Assembly (NCBI GenBank): GCA_934196725.1
Contig: CAKPWR010000041.1
Span: 1 to 24,304 of the forward strand
DNA: 24,304 nucleotides
Direction of reading: 5' to 3'
From: an uncultured Prevotella sp.
GTDB lineage: Bacteria > Bacteroidota > Bacteroidia > Bacteroidales > Bacteroidaceae
Shown: in pieces, positions 1-8,434 of the stretch
Position numbering within the stretch: the stretch's first letter is position 1
Layout: each line of letters opens with the position of its first letter
Notes under the pieces: model-generated
Database searches by the model: none
What the model was told of the DNA's origin: nothing
The model's input: only the letters and a program-made list of their open reading frames with translations
Made by a program: the position numbers and the translations under genes

Positions 1-11
1 AACATTAGAGA

Positions 12-998
12 ATGATTAATAGGGATTTGATAAGACGTAAGATTGTGCAGTTAACCTACGCATACTATCAAAACAGCAATCACAACATGGATAATGCTGA
101 GAAGGAGTTGATGTTCAGTCTCTCCAAGTCGTACGATTTGTACAACTACTTGCTGCAGCTCATCGTGGCTGTCACAGGTGAAGCTCGTAAGCGTTACGAT
201 GTTGAGGTGGTACGTGCACAGCGTGAGGGCCTTCAGGAGCCTTCTTCTCGTTTGGCGTTCAATAAATTTGCTGTACAGTTGGAAGAGAATAAGATGTTGC
301 TCGAATGGATTGATGTGAAGCATTCCAATTGGGATGAGGACATCGAGGTGGTTCGTAGCTTGTACAATACGATAGTTTCTAGCGATCTCTATGCCGATTA
401 TGTCAGCGGTGCTTTCGATGCAGAACTCCCTGATATGGATGAGTACGATCGCGACCGTGAGTGGTGGCGCCGAGCTTATAAGAAGTTCATCCAGAACAAT
501 GATGAGATGGATGCTTTTTTGGAGGAAAAGAGCCTGTACTGGAATGATGACAAGGATATCGTGGATACCTTCGTGTTGAAAACCATCAAGCGTTTTGACA
601 AGGCTAACAAGAACAAGCAGGAACTCCTGCCTGAATATAAGGATATGGAGGATAGAGACTTCGCAAGAAAACTCTTCCGTGCTACCATCCTCAATGCTGA
701 CTCTTACCAGCGCTATATGAGCACTGCTTCACGTAACTGGGATTTCTCACGACTGGCTTACATGGACGTGGTTATCATGCAGATTGCCATTGCTGAGCTG
801 GCTACCTTCCCAGGTATTCCTGCTACAGTAACCATCAACGAGTATGTGGAGATGGCTAAGGTTTACAGTACTCCTCGAAGTGGCGGCTATGTGAACGGTA
901 TGCTGGATAATATCGCACGTTATCTCAATGATCAGGGTGTTATCGCCAAGGAATTGCCTGAGCGTAAGCCTAAGCATAGAGATCATCGCGAGAGATAA
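12..998 (+). CDS. nusB: Transcription antitermination factor NusB (long Bacteroidetes form)
   Basis: The product is 328 residues. NusB binds boxA RNA with NusE (S10) and promotes antitermination of rRNA operons in the cytoplasm. The diagnostic part is the C-terminal third (about residues 235-310): an N-W-D-F-S-R segment, an M-D-x-x-I-M-Q-I-A-I-A-E-L helix, F-P-G-I-P-A-T-V-T-I-N-E-Y-V-E, and the closing G-G-Y-V-N-G-M-L-D. About 200 residues precede it. This is far longer than E. coli NusB (about 140 aa), but the extended form is usual in Bacteroidetes. The C-terminal tail is basic (KPKHRDHRER). It is first in a forward cluster with yajC 55 bp downstream. The start follows the window edge by 11 bases, so its promoter is outside. 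The family call is firm. Confidence 0.93.
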   Translation: MINRDLIRRKIVQLTYAYYQNSNHNMDNAEKELMFSLSKSYDLYNYLLQLIVAVTGEARKRYDVEVVRAQREGLQEPSSRLAFNKFAVQLEENKMLLEWIDVKHSNWDEDIEVVRSLYNTIVSSDLYADYVSGAFDAELPDMDEYDRDREWWRRAYKKFIQNNDEMDAFLEEKSLYWNDDKDIVDTFVLKTIKRFDKANKNKQELLPEYKDMEDRDFARKLFRATILNADSYQRYMSTASRNWDFSRLAYMDVVIMQIAIAELATFPGIPATVTINEYVEMAKVYSTPRSGGYVNGMLDNIARYLNDQGVIAKELPERKPKHRDHRER

Positions 999-1053
999 TC
1001 TTCCAGATATAATAATGAAATTATTAATTTAAAAAGAAATACATAATAAGACT

Positions 1054-1368
1054 ATGACAAATTTAGTATTACAGGCACAGCAGGGTGGAAGCAGCATGAG
1101 CTTCCTCATCATGATGGTGGCTATCTTCGTTATCATGTGGTTTTTCATGATTCGTCCTCAGCAGAAAAAGCAGAAGGAAATCCGTAAGTTCCAGAATTCT
1201 CTTCAGGAGGGTTCTAAGGTTGTTACTGGTGGCGGCGTCTATGGTACCGTAAAGCGTGTGAATGTAGAGGCTAACACTATCGATGTTGAGATAGCTCGTG
1301 GCGTGGTAATCACTGTGGCTAAGGGCTACGTGTTTGCTGATGCTACCAGTCAGACTCCTAATGCATAG
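1054..1368 (+). CDS. yajC: Preprotein translocase accessory subunit YajC
   Basis: The product is 104 residues, normal for the family. YajC is a small inner-membrane partner of SecDF in the Sec export machinery. The sequence shows one hydrophobic segment at about residues 16-33, followed by the hallmark F-F-M-I-R-P-Q-Q-K-K-Q-K-E, then the cytoplasmic core with G-S-K-V-V-T-G-G-G-V-Y-G-T-V. The start is preceded by an AT-rich leader without a Shine-Dalgarno motif. Its stop codon overlaps the likely start of the YbbR-domain gene, so the two are probably translationally coupled. Confidence 0.95.
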   Translation: MTNLVLQAQQGGSSMSFLIMMVAIFVIMWFFMIRPQQKKQKEIRKFQNSLQEGSKVVTGGGVYGTVKRVNVEANTIDVEIARGVVITVAKGYVFADATSQTPNA

Positions 1369-2341
1369 TATCAAGAACATATTGCATGCTGTCAGAAACT
1401 TCCTGTTCAGTGGTCTGAATAAGGAGTTTCTGATTTTTTTGTTCTTTCTCGCGCTCAGTGGCGGCTTCTGGTTGATGATGTCGCTCAATGAGACGATGGA
1501 GAGGGAATTTGCTATCCCGGTTCAGTTGGTTGGAACGCCAAGGAATGCTGTCATCACGGGTGAATTGCCTGATACCGTCAAGATTGTTGTAAGGGATAAG
1601 GGATTCACTTTGGCTACCTATGCCTATGGACGGAAGTTCCGCCCTTTCACTTTCAAGTTCGCTTCTTATGCAGATGATGATACGGGAGCTGGATTTGTGC
1701 CGCAGGCTGAGGTGCAGAAACAGGTAGTGGCTCAATTGTACGGTTCCAGTAAACTGTTGTCTATCAAGCCTGCAAGATTTGATTTCTACTTCACCTACGG
1801 CTCTTCCAAGAAGGTGCCGGTGGTGTTCAAGGGTAGGATTACAACCAGTCGGCGATATTATCTGGCGCATACAGAGTTTATGCCGGCTATGGTTACGGTA
1901 TATGCCAACAAGCGTCAGCTCGATCAGTTGGAGTCGGTGGAAATCGTTCCGTTCAACCAGCGTAATCTGCAGGATACAATCCGGCAGGATGTGAGGATCA
2001 AACAGATACGTGGCGTGAAGATTGTTCCTGACCGGGTAAGGCTTTCGGTATATCCTGATATCCTGACAGAGGAATCGATAGAGGTGCCCGTGACGGCTAT
2101 CAATATGCCGGACAACATGGTGCTCCGTACTTTCCCTTCAAGGGTTGCGGTTAAGTTTACCGTGGGAGCCAGTCTTTTCCGTACCATTACGCCTGAACAG
2201 TTTAAGGTGGTAGTGGATTACAATGAATTGGCCAACAATCCGTCGGACAAGTGTACGTTGCAGCTGAGGAGCGTACCCCGTTCTGTAAGCAAGGCTCGTC
2301 TGGATAATGAAACTGTGGATTATCTTCTTGAACAACAGTGA
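1361..2341 (+). CDS. YbbR-like domain membrane-anchored protein
   Basis: One N-terminal membrane helix (F-L-I-F-L-F-F-L-A-L-S-G-G-F-W, about residues 21-40) is followed by an extracytoplasmic beta-rich part. This contains repeated YbbR-type segments of the pattern V-P-V-x-x-x-x-x with V-T-V-Y-A-N-K and L-P-D-T-V-K-I-V-V-R. YbbR-domain proteins include CdaR, a regulator of diadenylate cyclase, but in Bacteroidetes the gene stands between yajC and coaE and its role is not settled. The open frame runs back to 1334. I chose the ATG at 1361 because it overlaps the yajC stop by only a few bases and puts a normal short basic N-terminus before the membrane helix. The longer start cannot be excluded. 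Confidence 0.85.
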   Translation: MHSIKNILHAVRNFLFSGLNKEFLIFLFFLALSGGFWLMMSLNETMEREFAIPVQLVGTPRNAVITGELPDTVKIVVRDKGFTLATYAYGRKFRPFTFKFASYADDDTGAGFVPQAEVQKQVVAQLYGSSKLLSIKPARFDFYFTYGSSKKVPVVFKGRITTSRRYYLAHTEFMPAMVTVYANKRQLDQLESVEIVPFNQRNLQDTIRQDVRIKQIRGVKIVPDRVRLSVYPDILTEESIEVPVTAINMPDNMVLRTFPSRVAVKFTVGASLFRTITPEQFKVVVDYNELANNPSDKCTLQLRSVPRSVSKARLDNETVDYLLEQQ

Positions 2342-2390
2342 GGGTAATTAATGATTTATAATTGATAATTTATCATTCATTTTTGTTATC

Positions 2391-2966
2391 ATGAAGATTG
2401 CTATAACAGGCGGTATCGGTAGCGGAAAGAGCTATGTATGCCGCATATTGGAGAAACAAGGCATCAGGGTTTATGACTGCGATGCTGAGGCTAAGCGACT
2501 GATGCGCTCTGATGCCGACTTGCAGGCTGGCTTGAAACGGTTGGTAGGTGAGGAGGTATATAGTGCAGAAGGAATTCTGCAGAAGCCTGTACTTGCCAAG
2601 TTCCTGCTGGCAAGCGAAGCAAATAAGCAGGCGGTCAATGAAGTGGTGCATCCTGCCGTGGCAAGAGATTTCGAGTTGAGCGATTACCAATGGATGGAGA
2701 GTGCTATTCTTTTTGACAGTGGTTTTGACCGTCGTACTCATTTCGACTTCGTAGTTTGCGTTACAGCTCCTGTATCAGTCCGTCTGCAGCGCATCATGCA
2801 GCGTGATCATATCTCAGAGCAGAAGGCGCAGGAATGGATTGATGCCGTTATGCCACAGGAAGAACTTGCAGCCCGTTCTGATTTCGAAATCGTGAATGAT
2901 GGAGCGAGGGATGTAGAAGAGCAGGTTCTGCGATTGCTCACGCGATTGGCTTGGAGAGATAAATAA
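2391..2966 (+). CDS. coaE: Dephospho-CoA kinase
   Basis: The product is 191 residues and carries out the last step of coenzyme A synthesis: ATP-dependent phosphorylation of dephospho-CoA at the 3'-hydroxyl. The Walker A P-loop G-G-I-G-S-G-K-S is at residues 7-14. The V-Y-D-C-D-A-E-A segment just after it is the usual substrate-binding aspartate region. The middle contains the P-L-L/A-I-L-F-D-S-G-F segment typical of the lid region, and V-x-V-T-A-P-V-S-V-R-L-Q-R follows. Length and order fit the family. A 49-bp AT-rich gap separates it from the YbbR gene, so the cluster is probably one transcript. Confidence 0.94.
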   Translation: MKIAITGGIGSGKSYVCRILEKQGIRVYDCDAEAKRLMRSDADLQAGLKRLVGEEVYSAEGILQKPVLAKFLLASEANKQAVNEVVHPAVARDFELSDYQWMESAILFDSGFDRRTHFDFVVCVTAPVSVRLQRIMQRDHISEQKAQEWIDAVMPQEELAARSDFEIVNDGARDVEEQVLRLLTRLAWRDK

Positions 2967-3009
2967 AATAATAATAAAAGGATAAATAAATAATTGAATC
3001 AAAAAAACA

Positions 3010-3453
3010 ATGGAAACAATTCTTTCAATTGCAGGCAAGCCAGGCCTTTACAAACTGGTATCTAGAGGTAATAGAAATTTGATCGTTGAAATGCTCGACG
3101 AGTCACATAAGCGCATGCCAGCTTTCGCTACTGACCGTGTAACAAGTCTTGGCGATATCGCTATGTATACTGATGCTGATGAGGTGCCATTGTGGGAAGT
3201 TCTCGACAGCGTTAGCAAGAAGGAAGAGGGTAAGGTTAGTGATTTCAACTACAAGAAGGCTTCTGCTGATGAATTGCACAGCTATTTCGCTGAGGTTCTT
3301 CCTAACTACGACCGTGACCGTGTACACGATAGCGACATCAAGAAGTTGCTCCAGTGGTACAACATCATGGCTAAGTACGGTATCACCGACTTCAAGGCTA
3401 CTCTTTCTCCTACAGAAGGTGATAATGTAGATGATCGTGCAGAGCAGGAGTAA
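3010..3453 (+). CDS. DUF5606 domain-containing protein
   Basis: The product is 147 residues, soluble and acidic. The N-terminus (M-E-T-I-L-S-I-A-G-K-P-G-L-Y-K-L-V-S-R-G) is the recognisable start of the Bacteroidetes-restricted DUF5606 family, and its place after coaE agrees with the family's usual neighbourhood. The C-terminal half has an L-x-x-Y-F-A-E-V-L-P-N-Y-D-R-D-R-V-H-x-S-D-I-K-K-L-L-x-W-Y-N pattern with predicted helices, then an acidic disordered tail. No catalytic motif is visible and the function is unknown. It is the last gene before a terminator hairpin. Confidence 0.85.
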   Translation: METILSIAGKPGLYKLVSRGNRNLIVEMLDESHKRMPAFATDRVTSLGDIAMYTDADEVPLWEVLDSVSKKEEGKVSDFNYKKASADELHSYFAEVLPNYDRDRVHDSDIKKLLQWYNIMAKYGITDFKATLSPTEGDNVDDRAEQE

Positions 3454-3500
3454 TCTCCCAAGGCACTGATAGATAGAATATCAACACATTGACATAAAAC

Positions 3501-3541
3501 AAAAAAGTGAGCTTCTTCTGTTGAAGGTAGCTCACTTTTTT
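3501..3541. terminator. Bidirectional intrinsic terminator
   Basis: A 13-bp stem (A6-GTGAGCT at 3501-3513 with AGCTCAC-T6 at 3529-3541) encloses a 15-base loop. The A run on one side and the T run on the other let it serve both the forward coaE/DUF5606 transcript and the converging acyl-CoA synthetase transcript. Confidence 0.88.
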
Positions 3542-3561
3542 CATATCTGAACGAAATTAGT

Positions 3562-5229
3562 TTAATCATTGATTGTATACAGGAATCGCTTAATACTCTT
3601 TTTAGGAGTCTTCTCAAATTCCTCTTCGTGAATTCTGATTTCTGATACTTTGCTATAGGCAGGTATCATGGAATTGAGTTCCTGGCGGTTCTGCTCCATG
3701 ATGTCGGCAAGTTCATTGGCACCGAGATTGAGAGTCTGTGCCTCATCATAATCTGGGTGAACCAGCGCAACGAGTTTATCGCCCTTCTGTACTACCACGC
3801 TTTCTGCAACAAGAGCCAGGGAATTGAGCTTATCCTCAATTTCTTCAGGGTAGATGTTCTGTCCGCTGGCACCGAGCAGCATGTTCTTGCTGCGTCCCTT
3901 GATGAATACATTGCCGTCGCCATCCATGGTTCCGAGGTCGCCGGTGTGATACCATCCGTTCTCATCGATGGTCTGCTTGGTAGCTTCTTCGTTCTTATAG
4001 TAACCCAACATCACGTTAGGACCCTTAGCCAGAATCTCTCCTGGTACATTCTCTGGGTCTGGACTGTCGATGCGGACCATCATGTGGAGAGCCGCCTTAC
4101 CGCAGGACCCCGGTACGAAATGCTTGTAATCCTCGTAGCAGATGATAGGTGCACATTCTGTTGCACCATATCCTACGGTATATTTGAATCCTACGCTATG
4201 TAGGAAACTTTCTACTTCCTGATTGAAGGCTGCACCACCAATAATCACCTCATAGAAGTTACCGCCGAAGGCATTGGTCACCTGGTCACAAATTTTCTCC
4301 TTCACCTTCTTGTTGATTACAGGCATGTGGAGAAGCATGCGCATGCGGTTGTTCTGTATCTTTGGGAATACCTTCTTACGGATAATCTTCTCAATAACCA
4401 GTGGCACTGCAATGATGACTGCTGGCTTGATGCGTCCGAATGCCTCTGCGATAATGGCAGGACTAGGAATGCGGGTGAGATAGAAGATATGGCAACCCTT
4501 GATGAACTCGAAGATGAATTCGAACGCCATGCCATACATGTGAGCCATCGGCAAGATACTGATGACAGAATCTCCCGGCTTAATCTTCTTGCCCAATACA
4601 TTCTCTGCAAAATCGGCATTACCCCAAAGGGCACGGTATGGAATCATCACGCCCTTAGAGAAGCCTGTGGTTCCGCTGGTATAGTTGATCATTGCCAGCT
4701 CCTCCGGATCCTGATCCTTGTAATAGTTGACGTGGTTCTTGCGGAAGTACTTTGGGTACTTGATACCAAACATCTCATTGAGGTGTTCGCGAGCGTAAGT
4801 CAGCTTATCTGTGCGAGATACAACAAGTGAATAGTCTGGTATATAGATGATACCCTCAAGTCCTGGCATCTTGGTAGCGTCTACCTGTGTAGCTACTACG
4901 TCGCCAACGAAGAGCAGTTTGGCATCGCTGTGATTCACGATGTTGTGTATTTGGTCTGGCATGAACTCATGCAGAATAGGCACAGCGATGGCACCGTAGG
5001 TGAGGGTAGCGAGGAATGCTACTGCCCAGTTGGCACTGTTGCGACCGCAAAGAGCAATCTTGTCGCCCTTTACCACGCCTGAATTCTCGAACATGATGTG
5101 TAATTTCTCTATTTTACGTGCTACATCATGGTACTGCAAGGTGGCTCCCTTGTAGTCGGTAAGAGCATCCATATCCCAATGATCTACGATGCTCTTCTCT
5201 ATAAGTGCATTAAAGCTTGGTATCTCCAT
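3562..5229 (-). CDS. AMP-dependent acyl-CoA synthetase (long-chain fatty acid-CoA ligase family), copy 1
   Basis: The product is about 555 residues from the ATG at 5229. It is an ANL-superfamily enzyme that adenylates a carboxylic acid and transfers it to CoA. The phosphate-binding loop Y-T-S-G-T-T-G-F-S-K-G lies at about residues 183-193. The adenine region has G-Y-G-A-T-E-C-A-P. The hinge region has W-Y-H-T-G-D-L-G and K-G-R-S-K-N-M-L-L, followed by N-I-Y-P-E-E-I-E. A catalytic lysine candidate is in the C-terminal E-K-T-P-K-K-S-I-K-R. The open frame extends to 5250, but the ATG at 5229 aligns with the start of the upstream paralogue (M-E-I-P-S-F-N versus M-D-S-I-P-S-F-N). The gene follows that paralogue by 28 bp and they are probably co-transcribed. 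The exact fatty acid substrate cannot be told. Confidence 0.9.
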   Translation of the reverse strand: MEIPSFNALIEKSIVDHWDMDALTDYKGATLQYHDVARKIEKLHIMFENSGVVKGDKIALCGRNSANWAVAFLATLTYGAIAVPILHEFMPDQIHNIVNHSDAKLLFVGDVVATQVDATKMPGLEGIIYIPDYSLVVSRTDKLTYAREHLNEMFGIKYPKYFRKNHVNYYKDQDPEELAMINYTSGTTGFSKGVMIPYRALWGNADFAENVLGKKIKPGDSVISILPMAHMYGMAFEFIFEFIKGCHIFYLTRIPSPAIIAEAFGRIKPAVIIAVPLVIEKIIRKKVFPKIQNNRMRMLLHMPVINKKVKEKICDQVTNAFGGNFYEVIIGGAAFNQEVESFLHSVGFKYTVGYGATECAPIICYEDYKHFVPGSCGKAALHMMVRIDSPDPENVPGEILAKGPNVMLGYYKNEEATKQTIDENGWYHTGDLGTMDGDGNVFIKGRSKNMLLGASGQNIYPEEIEDKLNSLALVAESVVVQKGDKLVALVHPDYDEAQTLNLGANELADIMEQNRQELNSMIPAYSKVSEIRIHEEEFEKTPKKSIKRFLYTIND

Positions 5230-5257
5230 ATTTATTGTGTTTTGATACAATTATCTG

Positions 5258-6925
5258 TTATATTACGTCTTGATACAAATATCTTTTAATTGACTTCTTG
5301 GCGGTCTTTTCGAATTCTGTATCGTGCAATTGGATACGTGAGATATGTGCGAAGCTTGGCATCTGCTGGTTCAGTTCCTTTCGGTTCTCCTCCATGATGT
5401 TGACCAGGTCTTCATCGGAGAATCCGAGATTGCTTACTTCCTCCATGTCCGGGTGAACAAGAGCAACGAGCCTGTCGTTACTTTGCAGTACGATGCTCTC
5501 GTTTACCATTGCCAGAGAATTAAGCTTGTCCTCAATTTCTTCCGGATAGATATTCTGACCGTTAGGACCGAGAAGCATGTTCTTGCTGCGTCCTCTTACA
5601 AAGAAATGTCCGTCAGCACTCATTGTTGCCAAGTCGCCTGTGTGGAACCATCCGTCTTCGTCAAGAACAGCATCAGTAGCTTCCTGATTCTTGTAGTATC
5701 CCTTCATCACGTTGATGCCTCGGCAAACCAGTTCTCCTGCTACATTCTCTGGGTCATCGCTCAATACCTTTACCTCCATGTGCTTCACAGCAACACCGCA
5801 GCTTCCAGCCACGTAGTTGTCCTGATGGGCGAAGGTGATGAGCGGTGCAGTCTCTGTGGTACCGTATCCCATGGCGATAGGGAATCCGATGCTTATAAAG
5901 AAGTTTTCTATCTCTTTGTTGAGCGGTGCTCCACCGACAACTACCTCGTATGGGTGCTCACCAAACTTACGCAGCACGAACTCACGCACCTTCTCCTTGA
6001 TGCGCTTGTTGATGACAGGCATGTTCATCAGAAGCTTTGCGCGGTTGGTCTGGATATGTGGGAACACTTCCTTTCTTACGATCTTATCTACCACGAGCGG
6101 TACAGCGAAGAGAATGTCGGGCTTTATTTCTGCCAGCGCCTCTGAGATGAGCGTAGGACTCGGGAGACGGGTGAGGAAGAAGATGTGGTTGCCCTCTACG
6201 ATATTGTAGAGGAACTCTGTCATTAGTCCGTACATATGTGCCATCGGCAGGGTAGAGAGAATGTTGCAATTCTTTCCTATCTTAGGACTCACCGAGTCGA
6301 TGAGATAATCCAGATTACCCCAAAGTGCTCTATACGGCAGCATCACACCTTTAGAGAAACCTGTTGTTCCGCTGGTGTAGTTGATCATCGCCAACTCTTC
6401 TGGGTCGTCAACGTGATATTTTACATGTTCTGCTCTGAAATATTTCGGATACCTGTGACCAAACATCTCGTTGAGGTGTTCACGTGCATAGGTAAGTTTT
6501 TCAGAGCGTGATATGACGAGTGAATTATCGGGTAGGTGGATGATTCCTTCCAGAGATGGCATTTCATCTGGAGTAATCTCTGTAGCTACCACGTCGCCTA
6601 CGAACAGGAGCTTGCTCTCACTGTGATTCACGATGTTGTGAATCTGTTCAGGCTTAAATTCGTTCTGTATAGGAACGACAATAGCTCCGTACGTGATAAT
6701 GGCCAAAAAAGCTACTGCCCATTGACTACTATTTCTACCACATACGGCTATCTTGTCACCCTTCTTAACATCGCTGTTCTCGAACAGGATGTGAAGTTTC
6801 TCAATCTTTCTTGCAACGTCATGATACTGGAGTGTGGCTCCCTTATAATCGGTGAGCGCATCAAGGTTCCAGTTCTTGATGATGCTTCTCTCAATATACG
6901 AGTTAAAACTTGGTATTGAATCCAT
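5258..6925 (-). CDS. AMP-dependent acyl-CoA synthetase (long-chain fatty acid-CoA ligase family), copy 2
   Basis: The product is about 555 residues and a close tandem paralogue of the next gene along the whole length. It has the same motifs: Y-T-S-G-T-T-G-F-S-K-G, G-Y-G-T-T-E-T-A-P, W-F-H-T-G-D-L, R-G-R-S-K-N-M-L-L and a C-terminal E-K-T-A-K-K-S-I-K-R. The open frame starts at 6973. I prefer the ATG at 6925 because an excellent promoter lies at 6949-6979 and its transcription start would fall between the two, and because the paralogue begins at the equivalent residue. The leader would then be only about 15-20 bases. Palindromes around the promoter suggest it is regulated. Confidence 0.9.
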   Translation of the reverse strand: MDSIPSFNSYIERSIIKNWNLDALTDYKGATLQYHDVARKIEKLHILFENSDVKKGDKIAVCGRNSSQWAVAFLAIITYGAIVVPIQNEFKPEQIHNIVNHSESKLLFVGDVVATEITPDEMPSLEGIIHLPDNSLVISRSEKLTYAREHLNEMFGHRYPKYFRAEHVKYHVDDPEELAMINYTSGTTGFSKGVMLPYRALWGNLDYLIDSVSPKIGKNCNILSTLPMAHMYGLMTEFLYNIVEGNHIFFLTRLPSPTLISEALAEIKPDILFAVPLVVDKIVRKEVFPHIQTNRAKLLMNMPVINKRIKEKVREFVLRKFGEHPYEVVVGGAPLNKEIENFFISIGFPIAMGYGTTETAPLITFAHQDNYVAGSCGVAVKHMEVKVLSDDPENVAGELVCRGINVMKGYYKNQEATDAVLDEDGWFHTGDLATMSADGHFFVRGRSKNMLLGPNGQNIYPEEIEDKLNSLAMVNESIVLQSNDRLVALVHPDMEEVSNLGFSDEDLVNIMEENRKELNQQMPSFAHISRIQLHDTEFEKTAKKSIKRYLYQDVI

Positions 6926-7021
6926 TGCACAATTTACAAAATTTTGTGCAAAGATACTGAAAATACTGCACATCGCAAAAAAAAATGTGCATTATTTTCG
7001 TGCTAGAGGCAAAATAATGCA
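6926..7021. promoter_or_regulatory. Three palindromes overlapping the acyl-CoA synthetase promoter (candidate operators)
   Basis: Two inverted repeats share the same design, TGCACA(A/T)-N11-(T/A)TGTGCA. One is at 6926-6950, just upstream of the start codon and reaching into the -7 element. The other is at 6967-6991 and spans the -33 element. Their centres are 41 bases apart. A third palindrome has 11-bp arms (TGCATTATTTT at 6988-6998, AAAATAATGCA at 7011-7021) just upstream. Operator function is inference; the symmetry is directly visible. Confidence 0.6.
6949..6979 (-). promoter_or_regulatory. Bacteroidetes-type promoter of the acyl-CoA synthetase pair
   Basis: On the minus strand the -7 element TATCTTTG (6949-6956) and a TTTG -33 element (6976-6979) are separated by exactly 19 bases. 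This is the consensus arrangement for the primary sigma factor of Bacteroidetes. Confidence 0.8.
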
Positions 7022-7045
7022 AAAACTAGGTAAAATAGTAAAGTT

Positions 7046-7089
7046 TTTATCCCATTATTGCTATAAATGGACAGCAATAATGGGATAAA
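7046..7089. terminator. Strong hairpin downstream of the permease gene
   Basis: A perfect 17-bp stem (TTTATCCCATTATTGCT at 7046-7062 with its complement at 7073-7089) and a 10-base loop lie 6 bases after the permease stop codon. A T run is present only on the plus-strand side of the left arm, so as an intrinsic terminator for the minus strand it is atypical. Its position still suggests a terminator or a 3'-end stabiliser. Confidence 0.6.
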
Positions 7090-7094
7090 GTGAT

Positions 7095-8342
7095 TTATTC
7101 ATATCTCATCGACTTAGCTGGATGGATATGAGAAATGAGATAACTTGGTGCTACAAGCATGAATACGCTGATAAGCAAGGTGGCTACATTCAATGCCAGA
7201 ATGAATAGCCAGTTAAACTCTATTGGCACGGTACTTACGTAGTAAGTCTGTGCATCAAGCTTTACCATGCCTGTCAGATTCTGGATGGTCAACAGACCTA
7301 GACCGATGATGTTACCTAATATCATTCCCTTGCCGATGATGAATACGGCAAACCAGAGGAAGGTATGGCGGATGGTCTTGTTGCGGGCACCCAGCGCCTT
7401 CATCACTCCAATCATTGAAGTGCGTTCCAGAATAATGATAAGCAGGCCGCTGATCATCGTTACGCCGGCTACCACTACCATCAATCCGAGAATAATCCAT
7501 ACGTTCAGGTCCATCAGGCTGAGCCACTGGAAGATGTTCGGGTTCAAATCCTTGATGGTGGCACTGCTGTAGGTTTCTCCGTAATGGTCTACCGTACGGT
7601 TCACCTTATTTATTATATAGTCTTCCGTTTCGTTGAGCTTGTCGAAATCATTGACTGTAAGCTCTGCTCCGCTGGTCTGGTCGTCTTCCCATCCATTCAG
7701 CTTTATGGCTGTGTAGAGATCGGTATAGACCATGATTTCATCATACTTCTTCAAATTGGTCTCATAGATACCCTTGATGGTGAATCTACGCATTCTTACT
7801 CCGTTGTTGTCGATGAAGTAGGCGAAGATTCGCTCTCCGTTCTTCAGTTTCAGCTTGTCTGCCATCAACTTAGAAATGAGAATCTGGTTGTGGCTCGCTT
7901 TGTCGTCAAACTTCGGAATGCTGCCTTCTACCATGTTTTGATGGATAAAGGTAGAGTCGAAATCAGGTCCTACGCCCTTGAGGACAACTCCCAGAAAGTC
8001 GTTGTCCGTCTTGAGGATACCTTCTTTCATGGCGAATTTCTGAACATGTTTGACGCCAGGTATCTTCTTCAGGACGTTTACCATCGAGTCGTTCATCACC
8101 ACCGGATATTGGTTCTGCTGTTGCAGGGTCAAGAAGTCGGCCACCTGTATATGGCTTCCGAATCCAATCACCTTGTCACGGATGGTATGTTTGAATCCCA
8201 GCACCACGCATACAGACATGATCATGATGGCGAGACCGATGGCAACACCTGCGGTGGCTATATGAATAGCAGGGCGAGAAACTTTACGTTTGTCGCCCTG
8301 ATCGCTATATAATCTCTTTGCTATAAATAGAGGAAAATTCAT
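7095..8342 (-). CDS. ABC transporter permease, LolC/LolE (FtsX/MacB) family
   Basis: The product is 415 residues, close to E. coli LolC/LolE length. The N-terminus begins M-N-F-P-L-F-I-A-K-R-L-Y-S, typical for lipoprotein-releasing permeases. A first membrane helix follows at about 27-50 (A-G-V-A-I-G-L-A-I-M-I-M-S-V-C-V-V-L-G-F). A large periplasmic MacB-PCD-like domain covers about 55-270. The C-terminal FtsX domain has three more helices, with the signature E-R-T-S-M-I-G-V-M-K-A-L-G-A between the first and second. The family releases lipoproteins from the inner membrane to LolA. The ATP-binding partner is not in this window. It follows the aminotransferase gene in the same direction. Confidence 0.88.
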   Translation of the reverse strand: MNFPLFIAKRLYSDQGDKRKVSRPAIHIATAGVAIGLAIMIMSVCVVLGFKHTIRDKVIGFGSHIQVADFLTLQQQNQYPVVMNDSMVNVLKKIPGVKHVQKFAMKEGILKTDNDFLGVVLKGVGPDFDSTFIHQNMVEGSIPKFDDKASHNQILISKLMADKLKLKNGERIFAYFIDNNGVRMRRFTIKGIYETNLKKYDEIMVYTDLYTAIKLNGWEDDQTSGAELTVNDFDKLNETEDYIINKVNRTVDHYGETYSSATIKDLNPNIFQWLSLMDLNVWIILGLMVVVAGVTMISGLLIIILERTSMIGVMKALGARNKTIRHTFLWFAVFIIGKGMILGNIIGLGLLTIQNLTGMVKLDAQTYYVSTVPIEFNWLFILALNVATLLISVFMLVAPSYLISHIHPAKSMRYE

Positions 8343-8352
8343 TCTAATGTAG

Positions 8353-8434
8353 AATTAATAATTGATAATTAATAATTGCCTTGCGGATGATGGTATGTAC
8401 CCAATTATCAATTATCAATATACATTATTAATTA
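8353..8434. repeat. AT-rich inverted array of short repeats
   Basis: Units related to AATTGATAATTAATAATTG (8359-8378) recur in inverted form on the other side of a short unique centre (CAATTATCAATTATCAAT from 8402). The whole could fold into a long A/T hairpin between the aminotransferase and permease genes. Similar short-unit material occurs before coaE (about 2346-2380). Confidence 0.6.

Noticed and set aside
5345..6145. Long plus-strand open frame of 266 codons across the second acyl-CoA synthetase
   Set aside because: It is antisense to a clearly conserved enzyme, has no family likeness and arises from codon bias of the real gene.
7584..8312. Plus-strand open frame of 242 codons across the permease gene
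   Set aside because: It is a shadow of the LolC/LolE-like gene; no recognisable protein features.
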